A stretch of DNA of 14,728 nt from Actinomycetes bacterium. GTDB taxonomy: Bacteria > Actinomycetota > Acidimicrobiia > Acidimicrobiales > Microtrichaceae. Location of the stretch: the NCBI GenBank assembly GCA_023423215.1, contig JAFAFZ010000648.1, positions 1 to 14,728 on the forward strand. Direction: 5' to 3'. Under the pieces are notes generated by a model. That model searched no databases. It was not told the DNA's origin and worked only from the letters and a program-made list of their open reading frames with translations. This document shows, piece by piece, positions 8,971 through 14,728 of this stretch (the first letter of the stretch is position 1; the number at the start of each line of letters is the position of its first letter). A program made the translations under genes and the position numbers.

Positions 8971-9459
8971 ATGCGTCGCACGAGCTTCTCCGACATGCAC
9001 TGCTCGGTCGCGCAGTGCCTCGAGGTGGTCGGGGAGTGGTGGAGCATGCTGATCGTCCGGGACGCCTCGCTCGGAGTGAGCCGCTTCGACGACTTCCAGG
9101 AGCGCCTGGGGATCTCCCGCAACGTGCTCCAGCAGCGCCTGACGCACCTCGTCGACCACGGGGTGCTCGAGCGGGTCGCCTACCAGGAGCACCCGCCCCG
9201 CTACGACTACCGCCTGACCGAGAAGGGCCGGGACCTGTGGCCCGTGCTGGCGGCGATGCGGCAGTGGGGCGACCGTTGGGCCGCTCCCGAGGGGCCGCCG
9301 CTCGAGGTCGTGCACCGCGACTGCGGCCACGTCACCCAGGTCGAGCAGCGCTGCTCCGAGTGCGGCGAGGTGCTCGAGCTGCGTGGCCTGCGCGCGGTCG
9401 AGGGCCCCGGCGCCGCCCCGACGGACCACCTCATCCCGGCTCGTCCGGCTCGCGGCTGA
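8971..9459 (+). CDS. HxlR-family winged-helix transcriptional regulator
   Basis: DNA-binding regulator of the HxlR (DUF24) family. The 162-residue product has the conserved N-terminal cysteine (C11), the VVGEWWSMLIVRD helix, the recognition region SRFDDFQERLGISRNVLQQRLTHL and the wing ERVAYQEHPPRYDYRLTEKG (68-86). After the winged helix, residues 116-132 (HRDCGH...RCSECGE, with C118, H120, C128, C131) look like a small zinc-binding knuckle, seen in some actinobacterial HxlR proteins. C11 could act as a thiol sensor, as in some relatives. It ends three bases before the threonine dehydratase gene, so the two are almost certainly co-transcribed and it may control that gene. Confidence 0.9.
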   Translation: MRRTSFSDMHCSVAQCLEVVGEWWSMLIVRDASLGVSRFDDFQERLGISRNVLQQRLTHLVDHGVLERVAYQEHPPRYDYRLTEKGRDLWPVLAAMRQWGDRWAAPEGPPLEVVHRDCGHVTQVEQRCSECGEVLELRGLRAVEGPGAAPTDHLIPARPARG

Positions 9460-9462
9460 CCG

Positions 9463-10662
9463 GTGGACCTGGTCACGCTCGACGAGGTGCGCGCCGCCGC
9501 GGACCGGCTCCGCCGTGTGCTGCGGCCGACGCCCACCACCCGGTCGGACTCGCTGAGCGCACGGGTCAGGCGGCCGGTCTGGCTCAAGCACGAGGAGCGC
9601 CAGCGCACCGGTTCGTTCAAGATCCGCGGCGCCTACAACCTGCTCGCCGACCTGGCCGCCGGCTCGCACGTCGTGGCCGCGTCCGCCGGCAACCACGCCC
9701 AGGGCGTCGCCCTGGCCGCGCGCGAGCTCGGCATGTCGGCGACGATCTTCATGCCGCCGACGGTGTCGCTGCCGAAGCTCCAGGCGACGCGCGCCTACGG
9801 CGCGGACGTGCACCTGGTCGGCGAGACGATCGACGACGCGCTCGTGCACGCCCGGGCGTTCGCCGAGTCGACCGGCTCCCACTTCGTGCCGCCCTTCGAC
9901 GATCCTCGGGTCATCGCGGGTCAGGGCACGATCGGACTCGAGCTGCTCGACGCCGTGCCGGACCTCGAGGCGGTCGTCGTCGCGATCGGCGGCGGCGGGC
10001 TCTGCGCTGGCATCTGCGCGGCGGTGAAGCAGTCCGCGCCGCACGTCCGCACGGTGGGGGTCATGGCGGCGGGCGCCGACTCGATGGAGCGGTCCCGGAC
10101 CGAGGGGCACCCCGTCGCCGTGTCGACGCGCACGATCGCCGACGGCATCGCGGTCGGCGCACCGAGCGAGCTCACGCTCGCCCACGTCGAGGCCTTCGTG
10201 GACGACCTCGTCGACGTGGACGACGACATGATCAGCCGCGCCGTGCTGCTGCTGGCCGAGCGGGCCAAGGCGGTGGTCGAGCCGGCGGGCGCGGCGCCGC
10301 TCGCCGCGGTGCTCGACGGCCTGGTCCCGGGCGACGGCGCCGTGGCCGTCGTGCTGGGCGGCGGCAACATCGACCCGCTGCTGCTGTCCAAGCTGTACGA
10401 GCACGGCCTGTCGGTCTCGGGCCGGTACCTGCGGCTGCGCATCGTCATGGACGACCGGCCGGGGTCGCTCGCCCGGCTGACCGCGGCGGTCGCCGAGCGC
10501 GGCCTGAACGTCATCGACGTCGAGCACCACCGCACCGGACTGCGCCTCCCGGTCGGCGGCGTCGAGATCGTGCTGACGATCGAGACCCGCGACCACGGGC
10601 ACCAGGCCGAGGTCGTCGATGCGCTGCGTGCGCTGGGCTACGGCGTCGAGCAGGACGACTGA
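9463..10662 (+). CDS. ilvA: Threonine ammonia-lyase (dehydratase) with ACT domain
   Basis: PLP enzyme that deaminates threonine to 2-oxobutanoate, the first step towards isoleucine, or in catabolism. The 399-residue protein has the PLP lysine K53 in GSFKIRGAYN, the SAGNHAQG loop (74-81), and the phosphate-binding GGGGL (176-180). A single C-terminal ACT domain (about 323-395, starting RLRIVMDDRPGSLARL) gives allosteric control. This single-ACT, roughly 400-residue form is usual in actinobacteria and resembles the catabolic/TdcB-like branch rather than E. coli IlvA with its two ACT-like repeats; I keep the symbol with that caution. The GTG start lies three bases after the HxlR-type stop and lacks a Shine-Dalgarno, suggesting coupled translation. 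Confidence 0.93.
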   Translation: MDLVTLDEVRAAADRLRRVLRPTPTTRSDSLSARVRRPVWLKHEERQRTGSFKIRGAYNLLADLAAGSHVVAASAGNHAQGVALAARELGMSATIFMPPTVSLPKLQATRAYGADVHLVGETIDDALVHARAFAESTGSHFVPPFDDPRVIAGQGTIGLELLDAVPDLEAVVVAIGGGGLCAGICAAVKQSAPHVRTVGVMAAGADSMERSRTEGHPVAVSTRTIADGIAVGAPSELTLAHVEAFVDDLVDVDDDMISRAVLLLAERAKAVVEPAGAAPLAAVLDGLVPGDGAVAVVLGGGNIDPLLLSKLYEHGLSVSGRYLRLRIVMDDRPGSLARLTAAVAERGLNVIDVEHHRTGLRLPVGGVEIVLTIETRDHGHQAEVVDALRALGYGVEQDD

Positions 10663-10673
10663 CCGAGCACCGG

Positions 10674-10689
10674 GTGGCTCCGCCGCCAC
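10674..10689 (+). terminator. Small hairpin after ilvA (weak terminator candidate)
   Basis: GTGGC (10674-10678) and GCCAC (10685-10689) with a six-base loop, just past the ilvA stop. Only five pairs and no T tract follow, so it is a poor intrinsic terminator. Confidence 0.2.
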
Positions 10690-10716
10690 GAAGGGTGAAC
10701 GTCGCTCAGGAACCTG

Positions 10717-10744
10717 TTGCGCGGCCGCTCACGATGCGTAACCT
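10717..10744 (+). promoter_or_regulatory. Sigma70-type leaderless promoter for the EEP-family lipoprotein
   Basis: TTGCGC (10717-10722) and TAACCT (10739-10744) are separated by 16 bases. The -10 ends seven bases before the ATG at 10752, which would put the transcription start at the start codon. This also favours 10752 over the in-frame ATG at 10734, which lies upstream of the -10. Confidence 0.55.
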
Positions 10745-10751
10745 CCCGTCC

Positions 10752-11783
10752 ATGTGGAGTTCAGGGGGACGTCATCGGGGGCAGCGACGCGGGGCCGGAG
10801 GGCGGGTGACGCTGGTGGCCGCAGCGGTCGTCGCGCTCGGCGCGGCGGTCGTCGCGTGCGCGCCGGTGCCGAGCGATCCCGGCAGCCCGCCCACGACGCT
10901 GCAGCCGTTGCCCGGCCCGGGTGAGTTCACGGTGCTGAGCTACAACGTCGCCGGCCTGCCCCAGGAGTTCTCGAAGGAGCTGCCCAGCGTGCACCTCCCG
11001 CTGATCAGCCCCCTGCTGGACGAGTACGACGTCGTCGCCACGCAGGAGGACTTCGATTGGTGGCAGCCGATCGTGTCGGGCTTCGACTTCGTGAACTACC
11101 ACACCCGCCTGCGGGCCCAGGCCACACACCCGTACCGCACCGACCGGCACCCCGGGCCCGAGGCGGTAGGCATCGACGCCGCCGCACGGGGCCTGTTCGT
11201 CGGCGACGGCATCGGGATCATGGCCCGCTTCCCGCTGCTGGACGTCGGCCACCACGCATGGTCCGGCTGCTTCGGCGGGGTCATCCCGGACGGGGGCGCC
11301 GCCGACTGCCTGGCGATGAAGGGGTTCCGCGTCGCCACGATGGTGCTCGGCGACGGGGCCGAGGTCGACGTCTACAGCCTGCACGCCGAGGCCGGCGGCA
11401 CGCCCGCCGACCAGGCGCTCCAGGTCGAGGACTTCCAGGAGCTCGCCGCCGTCATCGCGACGCGCAGCGCCGGCCGTGCCGTCATCGTCGCGGGCGACAC
11501 GAACCTGCACACCGACCTGGTGCACCCGGACGGCTCGGCCGGCGAGGACATCGAGATCTGGGACCAGTTCCTGGCGACGACCGGGCTCACCGACACCTGC
11601 ACCGAGCTCGCCTGCGCCGAGACGGGCGCGATCGACAAGATCGCCTACCGCTCGAGCGCGTCGGTGCAGCTGGACGCACGGTCGCACGACTTCCCGGTCG
11701 AGCGGTTCCGCACGGCCGCGGGCGACGACCTGAGCGACCACCCGCCGCTCGTCGTGCGCTTCGCCTGGGACCACGCCGACTGA
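10752..11783 (+). CDS. Endonuclease/exonuclease/phosphatase-family lipoprotein
   Basis: Exported phosphodiesterase-type hydrolase of the DNase I/neutral sphingomyelinase superfamily. The 343-residue product begins with an Arg-rich n-region and a hydrophobic stretch (VTLVAAAVVALGAAVVAC) ending in a lipobox with C36, so it should be lipid-anchored outside the membrane. Superfamily motifs follow in order: VLSYNVAGLP with N65, TQED with the metal-binding E99, SLHAEA with H211, AGDTNLH with D249 and N251, DKI at D295, and LSDHPP with D329 and H330. Cysteine pairs C173/C186 and C283/C288 may form disulfides. The opening VLSYNVAGLP is closer to sphingomyelinase-like members than to DNA-repair exonucleases, but the substrate is not readable. 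The same frame continues upstream to 7512 without a stop, which I treat as coincidence with the patatin frameshift. Confidence 0.88.
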   Translation: MWSSGGRHRGQRRGAGGRVTLVAAAVVALGAAVVACAPVPSDPGSPPTTLQPLPGPGEFTVLSYNVAGLPQEFSKELPSVHLPLISPLLDEYDVVATQEDFDWWQPIVSGFDFVNYHTRLRAQATHPYRTDRHPGPEAVGIDAAARGLFVGDGIGIMARFPLLDVGHHAWSGCFGGVIPDGGAADCLAMKGFRVATMVLGDGAEVDVYSLHAEAGGTPADQALQVEDFQELAAVIATRSAGRAVIVAGDTNLHTDLVHPDGSAGEDIEIWDQFLATTGLTDTCTELACAETGAIDKIAYRSSASVQLDARSHDFPVERFRTAAGDDLSDHPPLVVRFAWDHAD

Positions 11784-11816
11784 CCCCGTGGTGCGGCACC
11801 CGGCCGCGCAGGACGG

Positions 11817-12314
11817 TCAGGCGCCGGTCAGGGTCTCGTCGAGGCCCTGGGCGAGCGTGTTCCAGCTGAGCGTGGCGCACTTGATGCGCACCGGGAACTT
11901 CACGACGCCACGCAGCGCCTCGAGGTCGCCCAGCGGCAGGTCCGAGCCCGCAGCACCCGTGTCCGGCTCGTCCTCGGCCTCGAGGCCGTCCTCGTGGATC
12001 GACATCATCGACTTGAACGACCGCGTCAGGTCGCGGATCTCGGCCACGGACCGGCCCTTGACCGCGGCGGACATCATCGAGGCGGACGACTGCGAGATCG
12101 AGCAGCCCTGGCCGCCGATGCGGATGTCGGTCACGACGGCCGCGTCGCCCTTGGCGGGATCGTCGACGTCGAGGAACACCACGATCTCGTCGCCGCAGAG
12201 CGGGTTGAACCCCTCGACCCGGTGTGCGGGCGGGGTCTCGAGCTCACCGCGGTTCCGCGGCGAGCGGTAGTGGTCGAGGATGATCTCTCGGTAGAGGTCT
12301 TCGAGGCCCGACAT
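11817..12314 (-). CDS. sufU: Iron-sulfur assembly protein SufU
   Basis: In Gram-positive bacteria SufU is a zinc protein that accepts sulfur from SufS and passes it to the SufBCD scaffold. The 165-residue product has the invariant C40 and D42 (NPLCGDEI), C71 (GGQGCSIS) and C146 (RIKCATLSW), and the ~20-residue insertion before the last cysteine that separates SufU from IscU. I chose the ATG at 12314 because AAGGAG (complement of 12323-12328) lies eight bases upstream; the longer open frame to 13229 is a shadow of sufS. It is 68 bases downstream of sufS and is the last gene of the block, converging on the lipoprotein gene. Confidence 0.96.
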   Translation of the reverse strand: MSGLEDLYREIILDHYRSPRNRGELETPPAHRVEGFNPLCGDEIVVFLDVDDPAKGDAAVVTDIRIGGQGCSISQSSASMMSAAVKGRSVAEIRDLTRSFKSMMSIHEDGLEAEDEPDTGAAGSDLPLGDLEALRGVVKFPVRIKCATLSWNTLAQGLDETLTGA

Positions 12315-12382
12315 GGCGGGGTCTCCTTGCTGGTTCGGGCTGCGGTGCGGCGGCGTGTGGCTCGGGGGTGCGGGGACGACGG

Positions 12383-13657
12383 TCAGAAGGTGAAAAAGTC
12401 GCCCGCCGCGTCCAGCGCGTCGCCCAGGGCGTCGACGTCGGACTCGTCGTTGTACACGTACCACGATGCTCGCGCGGTGGCACCGACGCCGAGAACTCGC
12501 ATGAGCGGCTTGGCGCAGTGGTGGCCGGGGCGCACGCACACGCCGTGCTGGTCGAGGACCTGCGACAGGTCGTGGGGGTGGATGCCGTCGAAGCCGAAGC
12601 TCATGACGCCACCGCGCTGGTCGGGCTCGGCCGGGCCGTAGATGTCGATGCGGTCCCCGAAGCGGTCGGTCAGCTGGCGCAGCGCGTACGCGGTCAGCGA
12701 GATCTCGTGGGCGCGCACCGCCTCCATGCCCAGGCCGTCCAGGTAGTCGATCGCCGCGGCCAGGCCGACCGTCTCGGCGATCGGCGGCGTGCCGGCCTCG
12801 AACTTGTGGGGCACGTCCGCAGGGACGAACCCGTCGAGGCGCACGTCCAGGATCATGCCGCCGCCGCCCAGGAACGGCGGCATGGCCTCGAGCAGCTCCC
12901 GTCGCGCCCAGAGCACGCCGATGCCGGTCGGGCCGAGCATCTTGTGGCCCGAGAACGCCAGGAAGTCGGCGCCGAGGGCGTGCACGTCGGTGCGCACGTG
13001 CGGCACGTACTGGCAGGCGTCGACCGAGACGAGCGCACCTGCGGCGTGCGCCGCGTCGGCGAGCCGGCGCACCGGGGTGATCGTGCCGACCACGTTGGAC
13101 ATCGCGGTGATGCCGAGCAGCTTGACGCCGTCGAGCAGGCGGTCCAGGTCGGTCAGGTCGAGCTGCGCGTCGTCGGTCAGGGGGATCCAGCGGATCTCGA
13201 CGCCGCGTTCGGCCGCGAGCTGCTGCCACGGGACGATGTCCGCGTGGTGCTCGAGCTGGGTCAGCAGGACGGCGTCGCCGGCCGACAGGTTCGCCGCACC
13301 CCAGGAGCGGGCCACGAGGTTGATCGACTCCGTCGCGTTCTTGGTGAAGATCACCTCGTCCGGATCGGTCGCGCCGATGAACGAGGCGACGCGGGCGCGG
13401 GCGCCCTCCATCGCGTTGGTCGCCTCTTCCGCGAGCGTGTACGCCGCGCGGTGCACGTTGGCGTGGATCGTCTCGTAGTAGCGGTCCATCGCCTCGATGA
13501 CGGCGGTGGGCTTCTGCGACGAGGCCGCGGAGTCGAGGAACACCAGGCGGCGGTCGTGCACGGTGCGCGACAGGATCGGGAAGTCGGCCTTGATCGCCGC
13601 GACGTCGAGCAGGTCGCGCGGCGCGCCGGCGGTGGAGGTCGCTGCGTCTACCGCCAT
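12383..13657 (-). CDS. sufS: Cysteine desulfurase SufS
   Basis: PLP enzyme that takes sulfur from cysteine, leaving alanine and an enzyme persulfide for Fe-S cluster assembly. The 424-residue product is a class V aminotransferase fold of the group II (SufS) type: LDSAASSQKP (41-50), HRAAYTLAEEAT (69-80), the PLP lysine K239 in FSGHKMLGPTGIG, and the catalytic C381 in RPGHHCAKPLM. The ATG at 13657 has AAGGAAGG about nine bases upstream, inside the end of sufC, and overlaps sufC by ten bases. The frame is open to 14470 but that part is a shadow of sufC. Confidence 0.97.
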   Translation of the reverse strand: MAVDAATSTAGAPRDLLDVAAIKADFPILSRTVHDRRLVFLDSAASSQKPTAVIEAMDRYYETIHANVHRAAYTLAEEATNAMEGARARVASFIGATDPDEVIFTKNATESINLVARSWGAANLSAGDAVLLTQLEHHADIVPWQQLAAERGVEIRWIPLTDDAQLDLTDLDRLLDGVKLLGITAMSNVVGTITPVRRLADAAHAAGALVSVDACQYVPHVRTDVHALGADFLAFSGHKMLGPTGIGVLWARRELLEAMPPFLGGGGMILDVRLDGFVPADVPHKFEAGTPPIAETVGLAAAIDYLDGLGMEAVRAHEISLTAYALRQLTDRFGDRIDIYGPAEPDQRGGVMSFGFDGIHPHDLSQVLDQHGVCVRPGHHCAKPLMRVLGVGATARASWYVYNDESDVDALGDALDAAGDFFTF

Positions 13658-14451
13658 GCGTCGAAGCCTTCCTTCTCGAGTCGCTGCGCCAGCTCGGGTC
13701 CGCCGGAGTCGACGATGCGACCGTCGATGATGATGTGCACCACGTCGGGCGTCAGGTGGTCGAGCAGGCGCTGGTAGTGCGTGATGACCAGGACGCCCAG
13801 CTCGGGGCGGTCGCTGCGGACCTCGTTGACGCCGTTCGCGACGACCCGCAGCGCGTCGATGTCCAGGCCGGAGTCGGTCTCGTCCAGGATGGCGAGCTCG
13901 GGCTCCAGGATGGCCATCTGGAGCACCTCGTTGCGCTTCTTCTCGCCGCCGGAGAACCCCTCGTTCAGGAACCGGTCGGCGAACGACGGGTCCATGTCCA
14001 GGCGCTGCATCCACTCCATGATCGCCAGGCGGATCTCGAGCACGGACAGGTCGATGCCCTTGCGCTCGGACAGCGCCTGGCGCAGGAACTGCCGCACCGA
14101 CACGCCGGGGATCTCCTGGGGGTACTGGAACGCCAGGAAGATGCCGGCCTTGCCACGTACGTCCGCGGTCCACTCGGTGATGTCCTCGCCGCGGAACAGG
14201 ACGGTGCCGCCACGGGTGACGTACTCGGGCGAACCCATCAGGGTGCTGGCGAGGGTCGACTTGCCGGAGCCGTTGGGGCCCATCAGGGCGTGGACCTCGC
14301 CACGCTGCACCGTGAGCGACACGCCCTTGAGGATCTCCTCCGACGGCGCGGCCGCGGGCGCGACGCGCAGGTCGGTGATCTCGAACAGGGGAGGGGCACC
14401 CGGATCGTCGGCCCCGGCGGGCGTCGGATCCTCCGTGGCGGCGGAGGTCAT
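13648..14451 (-). CDS. sufC: Fe-S assembly ATPase SufC
   Basis: ABC-type ATPase that energises the SufBCD scaffold in the cytoplasm. The 267-residue product has Walker A GPNGSGKST (58-66), the SufC-typical AFQYPQEIPG (107-116), the signature FSGGEKKRNE (166-175) and Walker B LAILDETDSGLD (186-197). The N-terminal ~20 residues are an unconserved Ala/Pro/Asp-rich tail. The ATG at 14451 directly follows a leaderless-type -10 element. SufC normally follows sufB and sufD in one operon; here the base upstream of its promoter is already the end of an unrelated gene, so sufBD must be elsewhere. Confidence 0.96.
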   Translation of the reverse strand: MTSAATEDPTPAGADDPGAPPLFEITDLRVAPAAAPSEEILKGVSLTVQRGEVHALMGPNGSGKSTLASTLMGSPEYVTRGGTVLFRGEDITEWTADVRGKAGIFLAFQYPQEIPGVSVRQFLRQALSERKGIDLSVLEIRLAIMEWMQRLDMDPSFADRFLNEGFSGGEKKRNEVLQMAILEPELAILDETDSGLDIDALRVVANGVNEVRSDRPELGVLVITHYQRLLDHLTPDVVHIIIDGRIVDSGGPELAQRLEKEGFDAWR

Positions 14452-14457
14452 CGTGCC

Positions 14458-14463
14458 AGTCTA
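14458..14463 (-). promoter_or_regulatory. -10 element of a leaderless sufC promoter
   Basis: On the minus strand TAGACT fits TANNNT and ends six bases before the sufC ATG. No Shine-Dalgarno is present. Half of this hexamer lies inside the inverted repeat at 14461-14490. No strong -35 is visible; TTCCAC at 17-base spacing is a poor match. Confidence 0.5.
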
Positions 14464-14490
14464 TTTCCACTACGCGTGTAGTGGAAATAG
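14461..14490. promoter_or_regulatory. Perfect 13-bp inverted repeat, candidate operator of sufCSU
   Basis: CTATTTCCACTAC (14461-14473) and its exact reverse complement GTAGTGGAAATAG (14478-14490) flank GCGT. It lies between the stop of the upstream gene (14504) and the sufC start (14451), covering the -35/-10 spacer and part of the -10. Its AT-rich arms stand out in this GC-rich window. A dimeric repressor bound here would block the promoter; an Fe-S-sensing regulator (SufR/Rrf2-like) is the natural guess from context, but I do not recognise the motif. No T tract follows on either strand, which argues against an intrinsic terminator. Confidence 0.75.
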
Positions 14491-14503
14491 GTCCCGAGCC
14501 GCG

Positions 14504-14728
14504 TCAGCCGTGGTCCCTGAGGTCTTCCTTCCACGTGCGGAAGCGGGTGTGGGCGGTGCCCGAGGGGCCCGTGCCCTCGCCCGATCCGTCCACGTGGAGC
14601 CGGAACGTGAGCACACGTCCCAGGTCGTCCGCGTCGATCGCGACGTAGCGGGCGTCCGCCTTGCGCGCCGGTCCCGCGCGCCACCGCCGCCACCCTCCGA
14701 TGCGGCCCTTGTAGGTCCCCTCGGGATG
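14504..14728 (-). CDS. Conserved-looking protein of unknown function (C-terminal part only)
   Basis: The last 74 codons of a minus-strand gene that enters from beyond the window's right edge; the stop is at 14504-14506. The visible part reads TYKGRIGGWRRWR near its beginning, then ADARYVAIDADDL, VLTFRLHVDGSGEG and ends HTRFRTWKEDLRDHG. Almost every third base is G or C, clearly better than in other frames here, so it is a real gene. The DGSGEGTGPSG turn and the terminal RFRTWKEDLRD give the impression of a conserved small domain, but I do not recognise the family. It is not SufD or SufB. It ends 52 bases before the sufC start. Confidence 0.75.
   Translation of the reverse strand, partial: HPEGTYKGRIGGWRRWRAGPARKADARYVAIDADDLGRVLTFRLHVDGSGEGTGPSGTAHTRFRTWKEDLRDHG

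Noticed and set aside
8776..10689. 637-codon minus-strand open frame over hxlR and ilvA
   Set aside because: Shadow of the two plus-strand genes, no recognisable domain.
7512..11783. A genuine patatin-EEP fusion protein of 1423 residues
   Set aside because: The middle ~600 residues overlap HxlR and IlvA genes in another frame and have shadow composition; the lipoprotein half has its own signal peptide, lipobox and promoter.
11784..11816. Terminator between the convergent lipoprotein and sufU genes
   Set aside because: Only 33 bases and no convincing stem; nothing to annotate.
14461..14490. Palindrome as a bidirectional intrinsic terminator
   Set aside because: The stem is AT-rich for this genome, no T tract follows on either strand, and it overlaps a promoter element 10 bases from a start codon.

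Overview
The window comes from a very GC-rich bacterial chromosome, and third codon positions in the genes are almost all G or C. An ATP-dependent ligase of the mycobacterial LigB type, a SufC-SufS-SufU iron-sulfur assembly block, a urease operon without ureE, and gene starts that look leaderless all point to an actinobacterium (Actinomycetota). I cannot name a genus. I see no tRNA, rRNA, CRISPR array, insertion sequence or phage gene; the region looks like ordinary, densely packed chromosome.

Layout. Bases 1-1503 (+) hold a DNA ligase whose first codons lie outside the window. Converging on it is a complete urease operon on the minus strand, transcribed from about 6.4 kb down to 1534 in the order (43-codon leader ORF) - ureA - ureB - ureC - ureF - ureG - ureD. 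The leader, ureA, ureB and ureC are linked by 4-base ATGA/GTGA overlaps. Upstream on the same strand is a purine-type phosphoribosyltransferase (6489-7097). The next ~410 bases hold only a short plus-strand ORF that looks like the isolated C-terminal helix-turn-helix of a YheO/DauR-like regulator.

From 7512 to 11783 the plus strand carries a patatin-like phospholipase, an HxlR-type regulator 3 bases before an ACT-domain threonine dehydratase, and a lipoprotein of the endonuclease/exonuclease/phosphatase superfamily. The phospholipase frame has no stop codon where the protein should end; a one-base shift at a C run (8878-8881) restores a plausible end at 8914. From 14451 down to 11817 the minus strand carries sufC-sufS-sufU, which together would mobilise cysteine sulfur and drive Fe-S cluster assembly. 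sufB and sufD, normally adjacent, are not directly upstream; instead there is the end of an unrelated conserved gene, missed by simple ORF calling because it is cut by the window edge.

Regulation. Three starts (hxlR-like, the lipoprotein, sufC) have a TANNNT hexamer 6-7 bases before the ATG, as expected for leaderless mRNAs. In front of sufC this element partly overlaps a perfect 13-bp inverted repeat, the strongest regulatory signal in the window and a good candidate repressor operator for an iron-sulfur or redox sensor. The most unusual items are this operator, the leader ORF before ureA, the orphan HTH fragment and the stop-less patatin frame. I found no clear sign of a wholly new multi-gene system.
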